From: Treponema sp.
GTDB taxonomy: Bacteria > Spirochaetota > Spirochaetia > Treponematales > Breznakiellaceae
NCBI GenBank assembly: GCA_031264475.1
Contig: JAISEA010000111.1
Location: forward strand, 1-14,559
Reading direction: 5' to 3'
Length of the DNA: 14,559 bases
Part shown: piece by piece, positions 6,385-13,107 of the stretch
How positions within the stretch are numbered: position 1 is the stretch's first letter
Layout of the letters: each line of letters opens with the position of its first letter
Program-made: the position numbers and the translations under genes
Notes under the pieces: generated by a model
The model's database searches: none
What the model was told of the DNA's origin: nothing
The model's input: the letters and a program-made list of their open reading frames with translations, nothing else

Positions 6385-8143
6385 ATTTTGTGAATTTGAC
6401 GGAGAGGATTGCGCTTGCCGGTAGGTTTATGATCGCCGACTTCTTATCCTTGCTCAATACAACAGGCTCATCCGCGGCTTTCTTTTCATTAGTGGATATT
6501 ATCGCATAGGCGGTGCGAGCGGTAAAGCCTTCGGGAAGATTGATTTGCAAGTCGCCTACATTAACGCCGTTGGCTCCCGTGATGGTTGTCGGAGTGAAAA
6601 TGACGAGACTGAGAGAGTTGCCGTCGAGGGACTCGTAAGCCGTCGCCTTTACGTGAGTGCTGTCTTGATCGTACGTAGTATTGTTGAACCTGTCAATCCC
6701 AAGCGCAGTAACGCCGACACGGTTAGTCTCTTTGGCGAACTTGGCGTAATGAGACATGGCATACCCGCGAGGCAGAATCTCGTGGTTAATCGTGCCGTAC
6801 TCTCCATCGCCGATGAAGCTGTAGAAGCGTTTGCTATACCACCAGATAAAAGCGTTTTCATCGTTCAACCGCACACTCACGTCTACTTCGTTCAAGAACC
6901 TCCAAACATAGTTCCACGTCGAATCATTAGGATAGGTAGCCGCGGTTCCAGAATTGATGTTATGTTCCGTCTGCCAAACTTCTTTGCCCATATCAATCGC
7001 TTTGTCGTACCGATGCTGGACATCGCCGTAAATGTGGCGCGCTATAAAGTCAATGTGCTTCGCGGCATCGGGATCGTCCAACGCGGCGTCGTTGATGTTC
7101 GGATTGTTAGCGGATTCACCGTTCACGGTACGTACAGATGCTATCTCCTTGCCGCCGCCAAAGCCCGAAACCCCGTCAGTAAAATGCCCAACTTGTTTAA
7201 AGAAGTCCCGCATTTCCGCAGGCGTCCACTCACAGCCATCATAGGTCGCGGTCCAGTTCGGTTCGTTCTGTATGGAAACGGCGTAAATCGGCGCTCCGTT
7301 GTTGAGCATGGTTTGGCAGTAATCTCTGAGGTAATTCGCATAGGTCTGGTAATACTGCGGCATAAGGCTTCCGCCGCCTGTTCGGGAGTTGTTGGTCTTC
7401 CATTCAGCAGGCATGGTCCACGGGCTTGCTAAGACGTATCCGCCATACGCATTGACCCGCGCCACAAAGTCGTAATAATCCATGTTGTCTATGCCTTCGG
7501 TTTGCTCTCCTTGGTTCTGAACGATAAGGTCCATGTCGGGGTAGAGGCATATACGAAGTATATTTAGCCCTAGTCCCTCGGGGCTGAACATCGTGTCAAT
7601 GTCTTGTAGTTGCATATCTGGAGAGGTCCAGACGTTGGACATTCCGCCAAAGCCGCGAACATATTGATACTTAGTACCGGTATCAATGGAGACGCTCGCG
7701 GAAGGGGCTGTAATCGGTTGATCGGAAATCCGAATCAACGCGGGACTGCTCGCTATGGTTCTCGTCTTTACCTGTTCTGCGTTTTCATTGGTATTGGTAA
7801 CGACCACGTAATAGTAACCGTCTCCTGTTGTATTGGGCGGCGTATAACTTGTCTCTGTTTGCCCTGCGATGGCGGTTCCGCCGCTATTGGCGAATGAGGT
7901 ATTGCTGTACCACTGATACGACAGGACGCCTGTATCGCTTACAGTCGCCTCCACGGTCAACGGTTCAATGGGATCTCCACTGCTATAAGTGGAGCTGGCT
8001 GGCTGTAAGGTTATAACCGGGGTTGCGGCGTTTCTGACGTCAAAAGGATCGTCAGGCGCTTCTTCTGTATTACCACCGCCGCAACTTGTAAACATAGTTC
8101 CGAGTATGGTCATCATGACGAATACTCTTGATAGTTTGTTCAT
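6383..8143 (-). CDS. GH30-family glycoside hydrolase lipoprotein (glucuronoxylanase/xylanase-like) with N-terminal Ig-like domain
   Basis: This 586-residue secreted enzyme probably cleaves beta-1,4-xylan or glucuronoxylan. Residues 1-20 are a lipoprotein signal peptide ending FTS|C21, so it is lipid-anchored. An Ig-like domain covers about 41-140 (LSYQWYSNT...YYYVVVTNTN). The catalytic barrel starts about 150 (RGFGG 163-167) and carries the GH30 acid/base Glu294 in IQNEPNW and the nucleophile Glu393 in WQTEHN, with AFIWWY (431-436) on a late strand. A C-terminal beta-sandwich covers about 475-586, as in GH30. Both catalytic glutamates are present, so it is probably active. The start ATG 8141-8143 has GGAG seven bases upstream. 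It lies 31 bp after the beta-barrel gene and is the last gene of the operon. GH30 membership is firm; xylan specificity is inferred from the CBM9 partner. Confidence 0.9.
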   Translation of the reverse strand: MNKLSRVFVMMTILGTMFTSCGGGNTEEAPDDPFDVRNAATPVITLQPASSTYSSGDPIEPLTVEATVSDTGVLSYQWYSNTSFANSGGTAIAGQTETSYTPPNTTGDGYYYVVVTNTNENAEQVKTRTIASSPALIRISDQPITAPSASVSIDTGTKYQYVRGFGGMSNVWTSPDMQLQDIDTMFSPEGLGLNILRICLYPDMDLIVQNQGEQTEGIDNMDYYDFVARVNAYGGYVLASPWTMPAEWKTNNSRTGGGSLMPQYYQTYANYLRDYCQTMLNNGAPIYAVSIQNEPNWTATYDGCEWTPAEMRDFFKQVGHFTDGVSGFGGGKEIASVRTVNGESANNPNINDAALDDPDAAKHIDFIARHIYGDVQHRYDKAIDMGKEVWQTEHNINSGTAATYPNDSTWNYVWRFLNEVDVSVRLNDENAFIWWYSKRFYSFIGDGEYGTINHEILPRGYAMSHYAKFAKETNRVGVTALGIDRFNNTTYDQDSTHVKATAYESLDGNSLSLVIFTPTTITGANGVNVGDLQINLPEGFTARTAYAIISTNEKKAADEPVVLSKDKKSAIINLPASAILSVKFTK

Positions 8144-8174
8144 ATTATTTCTCCATATTTCAAATGTTCTAAAA

Positions 8175-9317
8175 CTAGAACGTATAGACTACCTGTAGGT
8201 TTATCCAATGGGTAGTTTTAAGGGTATCTTCGCGCGCTTTCGCATATTCATTTCGATAATCGTAAACGAGCGCGGTATAGAAGTTGTCTCCGAAATTGAG
8301 CCTGATCAAGGGCTGTACTTCTAACGCGAGGTACGGAGAGCCTTCGTAGAATTTATTCGCGCCGAAGTCCTGTTCAAACAGGAAATAGGCGCCCACATTC
8401 AGGACGTTGCCAAAGAAGTTATAGTAAAACCCGGGTTTGACGCTCATAATCTGCCGTTCAGTTGCCAGCCATAAGCCAAAACGAACCGTAGCAGTAAAGT
8501 CTCGCGGCGCATATTGCGCGTAGAGCCAGTTTTGGAAGCTGATCTCAGGTTCCCCACCGCCTCTGCCGCCTTCTTGCTGGTTGATACCTTTATAATAACC
8601 GTTGGCTATTATCTGTAAGCCTTCCAGCAGGTTGTTCAACGCCCGCTCTTCAATACGGTAGACGAATTCGTCGTCGTCCGCGTCAAGAGCGCTGTCAAGC
8701 CGGTAAGCGAAGCGAAGATGGATGAAGTCGTTGGTGTACGACGCTCCTACCACTGATTCTTGGAGTATTTCCGCCAAGGTCTTTTTCCCGGTTACTTCAC
8801 CGCCATTCCATGTGTTCAGTACAAAACCTATATTCAACCCCGGAAGGAAATTTGGTTTTATTTCCGTCCTTACACCTATCTTGGTGTCCAGCTCTGTCCA
8901 TAGTTCAGGTCCGCCCGCGCCCCAGGGGGAGTCGCCCAGCCTGCCCGCGGAAATCTTGAGTTGGTTGTTGATGAAATTACCGTAGGCGAAGGCATAAGCC
9001 CAGTTAGGCATTGACGTATCTTTCCAAACGGTCTGTTCAAAGCGAAGCTTCATGCCTACGTCTTTATGGTCAAGCTGTATGTTTAGGCGGAAGCGTCCTT
9101 CTTGAGAGCTAGAGTCCCCCGCGTATTGACCGGCGCCCGGAGCCACATAGCCGCGATCATGAATATGTATATCGGCCGTCTCTGTTACAACGTCTCCTGT
9201 TTGCGCCTGCTCCCAATACAAACCCGTCTTTACTTCGCCTGAATAGGTCAGGTCTTGGGCAAAGGCGAGTCCTGTTGTGAAAATAGCCGCGCACAGTAAA
9301 AGAATATATTTTTTCAT
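8175..9317 (-). CDS. Outer-membrane beta-barrel (porin-like) protein of the xylan operon
   Basis: This is a 380-residue protein. The start chosen is ATG 9315-9317, because it opens a clear signal peptide (MKKYILLLCAAIFTTGLAFA|QD, cleavage after residue 20) and has AAAGGA about 7 bases upstream; an upstream in-frame ATG at 9407 would add 30 residues before the signal peptide. The mature part shows alternating aromatic/hydrophobic strands with charged turns (FRLNIQLDH, MKLRFEQTV, LKISAGRLG, FTATVRFGLWL, FYTALVYDY) and ends VVYTF, the C-terminal aromatic typical of assembled outer-membrane barrels. SPWGAGGPELW near the middle is a likely constriction loop. The probable role is uptake of xylo-oligosaccharides across the outer membrane, inferred from its place between the CBM9 lipoprotein and the GH30 enzyme. 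No SusC features (plug, TonB box) are visible. Confidence 0.75.
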   Translation of the reverse strand: MKKYILLLCAAIFTTGLAFAQDLTYSGEVKTGLYWEQAQTGDVVTETADIHIHDRGYVAPGAGQYAGDSSSQEGRFRLNIQLDHKDVGMKLRFEQTVWKDTSMPNWAYAFAYGNFINNQLKISAGRLGDSPWGAGGPELWTELDTKIGVRTEIKPNFLPGLNIGFVLNTWNGGEVTGKKTLAEILQESVVGASYTNDFIHLRFAYRLDSALDADDDEFVYRIEERALNNLLEGLQIIANGYYKGINQQEGGRGGGEPEISFQNWLYAQYAPRDFTATVRFGLWLATERQIMSVKPGFYYNFFGNVLNVGAYFLFEQDFGANKFYEGSPYLALEVQPLIRLNFGDNFYTALVYDYRNEYAKAREDTLKTTHWINLQVVYTF

Positions 9318-9342
9318 GCAAAATCCTTTTAGGTTTAACAAA

Positions 9343-9372
9343 GCCGTCTGCGGATTATGCGCCGCAGGCGGC
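9343..9372 (-). promoter_or_regulatory. Intercistronic hairpin upstream of the beta-barrel gene
   Basis: GCCGTCTGCGG (9343-9353) pairs with CCGCAGGCGGC (9362-9372): an 11-bp stem with one G-U-type position and an 8-base loop. On the minus strand it is followed by TTTGTT and then the Shine-Dalgarno of the barrel gene. A second small stem GGCTC/GAGCC lies at 9378-9395. It could be an attenuator, a processing site or a 3' stabiliser that sets different levels for the lipoprotein and the two downstream genes. Confidence 0.5.
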
Positions 9373-9464
9373 TTTTCGGCTCGCCGCTCCGAGCCGCGGG
9401 AGTTCAATTATTCGCTATTCGGCTGTAGGCACCGGCTCCAGACTGCGGGTAACAAGCCCATAGT

Positions 9465-12080
9465 CTACGTTGAACTTGCACCATAATTGACCAAGCATGG
9501 TAGTACCAAAGGGCTCACTAATGTCGTCGGCGAGAGCTTATCCCCGTTATCCTTAACCAGAGCAACGTCCTTGATGTAATACGTAACAGCCTCGCCCTTG
9601 CTGCCATCGGCAAGATTATTGGGATTCAAAGTCAAGCCCAGACCAAAGAGGAAGGGTCCGGCGGCATCGGATGCGGGTACCCCTGTACCGCTAAAGGAAG
9701 AAGTGTCATACTCTAGGACTTTCCACACGTTCAGCCCGGGATCTCCAAGTATCCCTTTAATAATGTCATCTGCATTGCCATTTGCAATGTTAAGAATCCG
9801 TTCGCTTCCCCAATCCCCAGCGGTATGGATACCGTTAGTGAACTGACTGGCGGAGTAATTCCCCGCTATGTGCGCCCGCGCGGAAAGATGATTATAGGAC
9901 GTTTCATCAGCGACCATGACTGTGAAAGTCATTTTCTTGTAGTCGCTCCATGTAGCGCCTGTGGGTAGAGTAAACTGGTACACCGGGACGCTGGAAGCGG
10001 CGGCCCCAATCTTCTCTGCCAGCTCCAGCCCTGTGTAGTCAACGACTTCAACCTTCGCAATAGAGCTAGTAGCGGTCTTCACCTTATCACCGCTTACGCT
10101 GTTATTGGTGTTGGTAATGATCACGTAATAGTAGGTCGTCCCTTCCGCTGTAACGGGTGGTATGTACGTGGCATTTGTCGCGCTTGCAATCTCCGTTCCG
10201 CCTGTAGTACTGTCCGTGGTATTGGAATACCATTGATAGGTCAAGGTTCCGCCGTCTGCTACAGCTGTGGTTACCGACAGCGTAGGCGCGGCGCTACCAC
10301 TGGCGATGTCGTACTTAACCGATGAAGGTTGTCCAGAAATAGTCGGCGTTTCAGCTGAGGTTGTAAATTCATGACCGCCGGCGTCTAATGTCGCTTCGCC
10401 GTAGTCGGTTACGTTCTGGTAATTAGTATGGGCGATATTGTTCCACACCATCACGCCATTACGAGTGCCGGTGCCATTGCCCGCGTTGATTTGAAGCTCA
10501 AAACCGATTTTCTTTCCATCAACAAGGGGATAATTTGCTTTGAATCGCCAAGGAGCTTGGAAAATAACGGCGTACCCTGCTGTCGTTGTCCATGCGGTAT
10601 GCTCAGTGAGAGCGGCTGTCGCTTGATCGGGATCACCGCTCACTTCGCCTTGCGCGCCTACTCGGTACTGCCCGCCTTTGTTAGCGTAACCTATGTTTTC
10701 TTCGTCCGCGAGGTTCTCATTGATAAAGACTTCTACCGAATCATACAGATATTGGTCCGTGGTTGGTACTGATGTATGAACATCCGGATCCGTTACTTCC
10801 ACATATACCCACACGCCGTTCTCGTCAAACAACGCCTTTGCAATGCCGCTGGTATCTGGGTTCTCCGAAAAAGCGGCTGTAGAATCAGTCGGATATACTT
10901 TGTTGATGTTGTACTCTGTGAGATTCGCCCATATCGGGTCATCGCCTTTTTTGTCAAGATCAGGCGTGCCGTACGTGATGGTTGCTGTCTGTTGAAGATT
11001 CACTTGAATCTTGTAGTAGAGCTTGGTCGTACCATTCGCCGCGGTTGCTTCGATGTAGAGGTAGTCTAGGTCGTTAAAAGTAAAACTAGTTTCGTTGCCG
11101 AAAGTGGGTGTAGCGGTCCCCGTCGCCTTTGCGTACTTGACTGTCGCCGCTGTATCCGCTACCGAGGTTGTTACCGCTACGTTATCGGCGCTCGGCGCAT
11201 TGAAGAGGAATCTGCCGGCTGTAGCTGTAGCCACTGTCGCGCTTGGGGTCCCAAAGCTGTAAGCATTTACACCGCCGATGCTGATCCCTGTCAGATTCGC
11301 GTTTCTGCCTATCTGCACTTCTACCTTGTAGATATTCTTATCTGTCCCGTTCTGAGCTGTTACTTCCACGTAGACAAAGTTTCCATCAGCAAAGCTATCT
11401 GTGAGGGAATCGGCAAACGTTGGCGCGCCGTCTCCAATTACTTTAGCGTATTTAACGGTCGCCGTAGAGGAACTCGGAGTAGCCGTTACGACTACGCTGG
11501 TTATCTGATCGTTGGTAAGAGATACTGCTCCCGCAACGAGAGATGCGTCGTTGTACGTCGCGGCTGGCGTACCAAGCGTCGCCGAAACATCGCCAAACGT
11601 GATGCCGGTCAAGTTGTTATTGGCGCTCTTTGTGGTTACCTGTATTCGGTAGTAATTGACGGTCTTGCCGTCCTCAGACGTTACACGGATATACAGGTAA
11701 TTATTGGCGGACAATGTGACGGTAGCAGTGTTAGAAAAAGCTGTCGCATTAGGCTTTGCGGCGGCAATACCCACAGCATACTGGAGCTTCGCTCCTGAGC
11801 TGGCGCTTACCGTTATCGCCGCATTGGTCAGTTCAGCGGCTGTGTCTACGGTCAGTTGGGCGGTATATTCCGCATCCAGGCCACTGAGTAAAAACTCTTC
11901 GTCATTCCAATCCACGTTAGGAATAGGCGTCGGTAATTGCGCGAGGGCATACCCCGCCAGAGTAACGCTCGAAAGTGTCGCCGCTTTGTTCAGGTCTTCG
12001 CTACCGCCGTCTGAACAAGCAGAAAGGAATAACGCCGCTAATAATGCGGCTACGCCAATCTTTACAATAGTTCTTTTCAT
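9465..12080 (-). CDS. Multidomain surface lipoprotein: cadherin-like beta-sandwich repeats, CBM9-like domain, Ig-like domain
   Basis: This is an 871-residue protein starting at ATG 12078-12080, chosen because it opens a lipoprotein signal (MKRTIVKIG...LFLSAC, Cys22) and has GGAG upstream; the frame extends to 12140 without a better start. Residues about 33-150, 156-256 and 262-362 are three related repeats resembling the cadherin-like beta-sandwich family (NLTGIxxG...ATVKYAK...YVEVTAxNGT...YKVxV). About 367-566 is a family 9 carbohydrate-binding module (GDDPIW, WVYVEVTDPDV, DSVEVFIN, FELQINAG, NGVMVWNN). About 577-680 is an Ig-like domain closely resembling that of the GH30 enzyme. About 681-845 is a further beta-rich domain (VYQFTLPTGATWSDYKKMTF...KVLEYDTS...VTYYIKDVALV) like those that bind sugars in xylanases. 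There is no catalytic domain. The likely role is surface capture of xylan, as the first gene of the operon. Confidence 0.85.
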   Translation of the reverse strand: MKRTIVKIGVAALLAALFLSACSDGGSEDLNKAATLSSVTLAGYALAQLPTPIPNVDWNDEEFLLSGLDAEYTAQLTVDTAAELTNAAITVSASSGAKLQYAVGIAAAKPNATAFSNTATVTLSANNYLYIRVTSEDGKTVNYYRIQVTTKSANNNLTGITFGDVSATLGTPAATYNDASLVAGAVSLTNDQITSVVVTATPSSSTATVKYAKVIGDGAPTFADSLTDSFADGNFVYVEVTAQNGTDKNIYKVEVQIGRNANLTGISIGGVNAYSFGTPSATVATATAGRFLFNAPSADNVAVTTSVADTAATVKYAKATGTATPTFGNETSFTFNDLDYLYIEATAANGTTKLYYKIQVNLQQTATITYGTPDLDKKGDDPIWANLTEYNINKVYPTDSTAAFSENPDTSGIAKALFDENGVWVYVEVTDPDVHTSVPTTDQYLYDSVEVFINENLADEENIGYANKGGQYRVGAQGEVSGDPDQATAALTEHTAWTTTAGYAVIFQAPWRFKANYPLVDGKKIGFELQINAGNGTGTRNGVMVWNNIAHTNYQNVTDYGEATLDAGGHEFTTSAETPTISGQPSSVKYDIASGSAAPTLSVTTAVADGGTLTYQWYSNTTDSTTGGTEIASATNATYIPPVTAEGTTYYYVIITNTNNSVSGDKVKTATSSIAKVEVVDYTGLELAEKIGAAASSVPVYQFTLPTGATWSDYKKMTFTVMVADETSYNHLSARAHIAGNYSASQFTNGIHTAGDWGSERILNIANGNADDIIKGILGDPGLNVWKVLEYDTSSFSGTGVPASDAAGPFLFGLGLTLNPNNLADGSKGEAVTYYIKDVALVKDNGDKLSPTTLVSPLVLPCLVNYGASST

Positions 12081-12103
12081 ATAAATCTCCAAAATCATTT
12101 TTT

Positions 12104-12118
12104 GGGTATAACTTACCC
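12104..12118 (-). promoter_or_regulatory. Small hairpin before the lipoprotein ribosome-binding site
   Basis: GGGTA-TAACT-TACCC is a 5-bp perfect stem about 13 bases ahead of the Shine-Dalgarno (12085-12090) on the minus-strand mRNA. It may affect ribosome access; its effect is unknown. Confidence 0.3.
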
Positions 12119-12133
12119 GTTCATAACTATTCT

Positions 12134-12167
12134 CTACCAATTACGCCCTAGTGACGTAGTTTGGTAG
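12134..12167 (-). promoter_or_regulatory. Inverted repeat CTACCAA...TTGGTAG in the operon leader
   Basis: CTACCAATTACG (12134-12145) pairs imperfectly with CGTAGTTTGGTAG (12155-12167). This could be an RNA stem in the long leader or an operator for the neighbouring LacI-type protein. Nothing in the sequence decides between them. Confidence 0.3.
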
Positions 12168-12248
12168 ATACCAATCAAGACTCGCTAAAAATACGTTGTT
12201 TGTATTTCCAGAGTCTTATTTCTCGAAATTACGCTCTGCGTTTAGGTT

Positions 12249-12335
12249 CTTATCCGCTGTCGTTTTTTCCCATGTTACCTCCTTAATAAGCTGTTCTCTG
12301 TCAAAACAGAGAGAGATAAGGGTTTCCACAGCGGA
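12249..12335 (-). promoter_or_regulatory. Structured RNA leader around the 7-codon ORF
   Basis: TCCGCTGT (12253-12260) pairs perfectly with ACAGCGGA (12328-12335), closing a region that contains an inner hairpin TCTCTGT-CAAA-ACAGAGA (12295-12312) and the Shine-Dalgarno and start of the leader ORF. An alternative stem, CTTATC (12249-12254) with GATAAG (12315-12320), overlaps the outer stem's arm and excludes it. This suggests a two-state leader (attenuator or riboswitch-like). It matches no riboswitch class I can recognise. Confidence 0.4.
12250..12273 (-). CDS. Seven-codon leader ORF (MGKNDSG) upstream of the xylan operon
   Basis: ATG 12271-12273 follows a perfect AAGGAGG (plus-strand 12278-12284) by four bases and reads MGKNDSG then TAA (12250-12252). 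It is the best ribosome-binding site in the window, on an ORF too short to be a protein. Its last three sense codons (GAC AGC GGA) lie in the 3' arm of a predicted RNA stem. It may be a regulatory leader peptide, or a remnant of a lost gene start. Confidence 0.4.
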   Translation of the reverse strand: MGKNDSG

Positions 12336-12404
12336 CAAAGCTTTACAGCTCGCCGTTCCTTTCTGAATGAGACTAACCGCCTATTTGCGGCTTTATGTTG
12401 TATG

Positions 12405-12599
12405 CTATTTCTTTCTAAAAGAAAGAGATAAAGAAATTTGCATCGGGGGGGGGGGGGCCATAGTATTATTTATGATGCTTATATTTTTGAGATTTTTTTT
12501 ATACATCATGCCTTGAGTATTGTCGATAGTTTTCCCGCCGCACACCGTCAATATAAGAGAACGCATGAGAACTATCTGAAATACCATAAGCTTCTTCAT
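12405..12599 (-). pseudogene. Short lipoprotein-signal-like ORF interrupted by a C13 tract
   Basis: The 64-residue ORF starts MKKLMVFQIVLMRSLILTVCGG, like a lipoprotein signal peptide with lipobox LTVC, and has AGGA about 8 bases upstream. After Thr/Asn-rich residues it runs into a proline stretch coded by the C13 tract and ends within 13 codons. The alternative frames after the tract end 9-10 or about 55 codons later without recognisable domains. It resembles the N-terminus of the GH30 lipoprotein in kind, not in detail. It is either a decayed lipoprotein gene or a small phase-variable gene; it lies in the operon leader. Confidence 0.35.
12445..12457 (+). repeat. G13 homopolymer tract
   Basis: Thirteen consecutive G on the plus strand (C13 on the coding minus strand), in an AT-rich neighbourhood. 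Tracts of this length are prone to slipped-strand mispairing. It could also carry a length error from sequencing. Confidence 0.9.
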
Positions 12600-12712
12600 T
12601 TTTAATATCCTAATTTTCTCTCGTTATGGAGAGTTGTTTCTATGCTATCAAATCAATAGGACGCTCGTAAAATTTACGCGCCCTTGACCGATCCTGATAA
12701 TCATAGTTTTTA

Positions 12713-12741
12713 ATTATAAAACGGGTTAAAAATCACGTCAA
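12713..12741 (-). promoter_or_regulatory. Sigma70 promoter for the leftward xylan-operon transcript
   Basis: On the minus strand: TTGACG (12741-12736), a 17-bp spacer, then TATAAT (12718-12713). This is the closest match to the sigma70 consensus in the window. The predicted start near 12706 gives a leader of about 625 nt to the lipoprotein ATG at 12080, covering the short lipoprotein-like ORF, the C13 tract and the structured leader. Confidence 0.65.
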
Positions 12742-12833
12742 GGAAAAATATTAACTTTTTTAGGAAAAAATCAATATTCACTTGAATAAAGGGGCTTATC
12801 AATAGTATCGGGATTATTCTGCGGCGTCAAGTT

Positions 12834-12851
12834 TTGACTCCATAGAGTCAA
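12834..12851. promoter_or_regulatory. Perfect 7-4-7 palindrome, candidate operator
   Basis: TTGACTC-CATA-GAGTCAA lies about 93 bp upstream of the xylan-operon promoter. It could be a binding site for a dimeric regulator or a DNA/RNA hairpin. A TATAAT at 12866-12871 (+) follows, with no good -35. Confidence 0.35.
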
Positions 12852-13013
12852 GCCTTAATTCCGCGGTATAATACCCTTATTCGACAGTATAAGGACAAAT
12901 TTAGACCTTTAGAGTGTACCATTTTTGAGATAAAAGCCGGACGTATCCTCCACTTTGAAAGACGCAACGGCTGTCTCGCCTAAAATGAGAACGCCAGACT
13001 GTTCTTCGGTGTT

Positions 13014-13100
13014 GGTGTCAGACACTTCCCACGCCATCGCCCGCCCACGCCGTCGCGTGCCTCTGACGCCAACCGCTCACGCCGCCGCGTGTCTGACACC
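13014..13100. repeat. 12-bp inverted repeats bounding a GC-rich block
   Basis: GGTGTCAGACAC (13014-13025) and GTGTCTGACACC (13089-13100) are exact reverse complements, each also nearly self-palindromic. Between them are two hairpins of the form CACGC-nnnn-GCGTG (13046-13059 and 13078-13091), each followed by TCTGAC. The block is much more GC-rich than the DNA on either side. GGTGTCAGACA also occurs inside repeat copy A (853-863). Confidence 0.7.
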
Positions 13101-13107
13101 GCCGCCC

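Larger units (their letters stand above)
6162..6385 (+). repeat. Interspersed repeat element, copy C, with inverted hairpin ends
   Basis: This occupies the whole space between two convergent stop codons. The left end AACACCCGAAGGGTGGTTTAAA and the right end TTTAAACACCCGAAGGGTGTT are inverted copies of one another apart from the loop and one base. The core GC stem is GGGCGCG (6239-6245) with CGCGCCC (6286-6292), around CCACAAGGGCG, CTGTGTGCCGTCCTCCG as in copies A and B. It lacks the heptamers and the CGCTTGTTTACAAGCG palindrome but keeps GAAGTATTTAAAC and the terminal hairpin. A C10 run is at 6290-6299. This MITE-like layout is the most complete of the three copies. Confidence 0.75.

Noticed and set aside
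6545..7432. 295-codon open frame opposite the GH30 gene
   Set aside because: It is antisense to the catalytic domain, which is clearly conserved. The translation shows no recognisable features.
9318..9407. N-terminal extension of the beta-barrel protein to ATG 9407
   Set aside because: It would place 30 charged residues before the signal peptide and be translated through the hairpin at 9343-9372. The ATG at 9317 has a proper Shine-Dalgarno.
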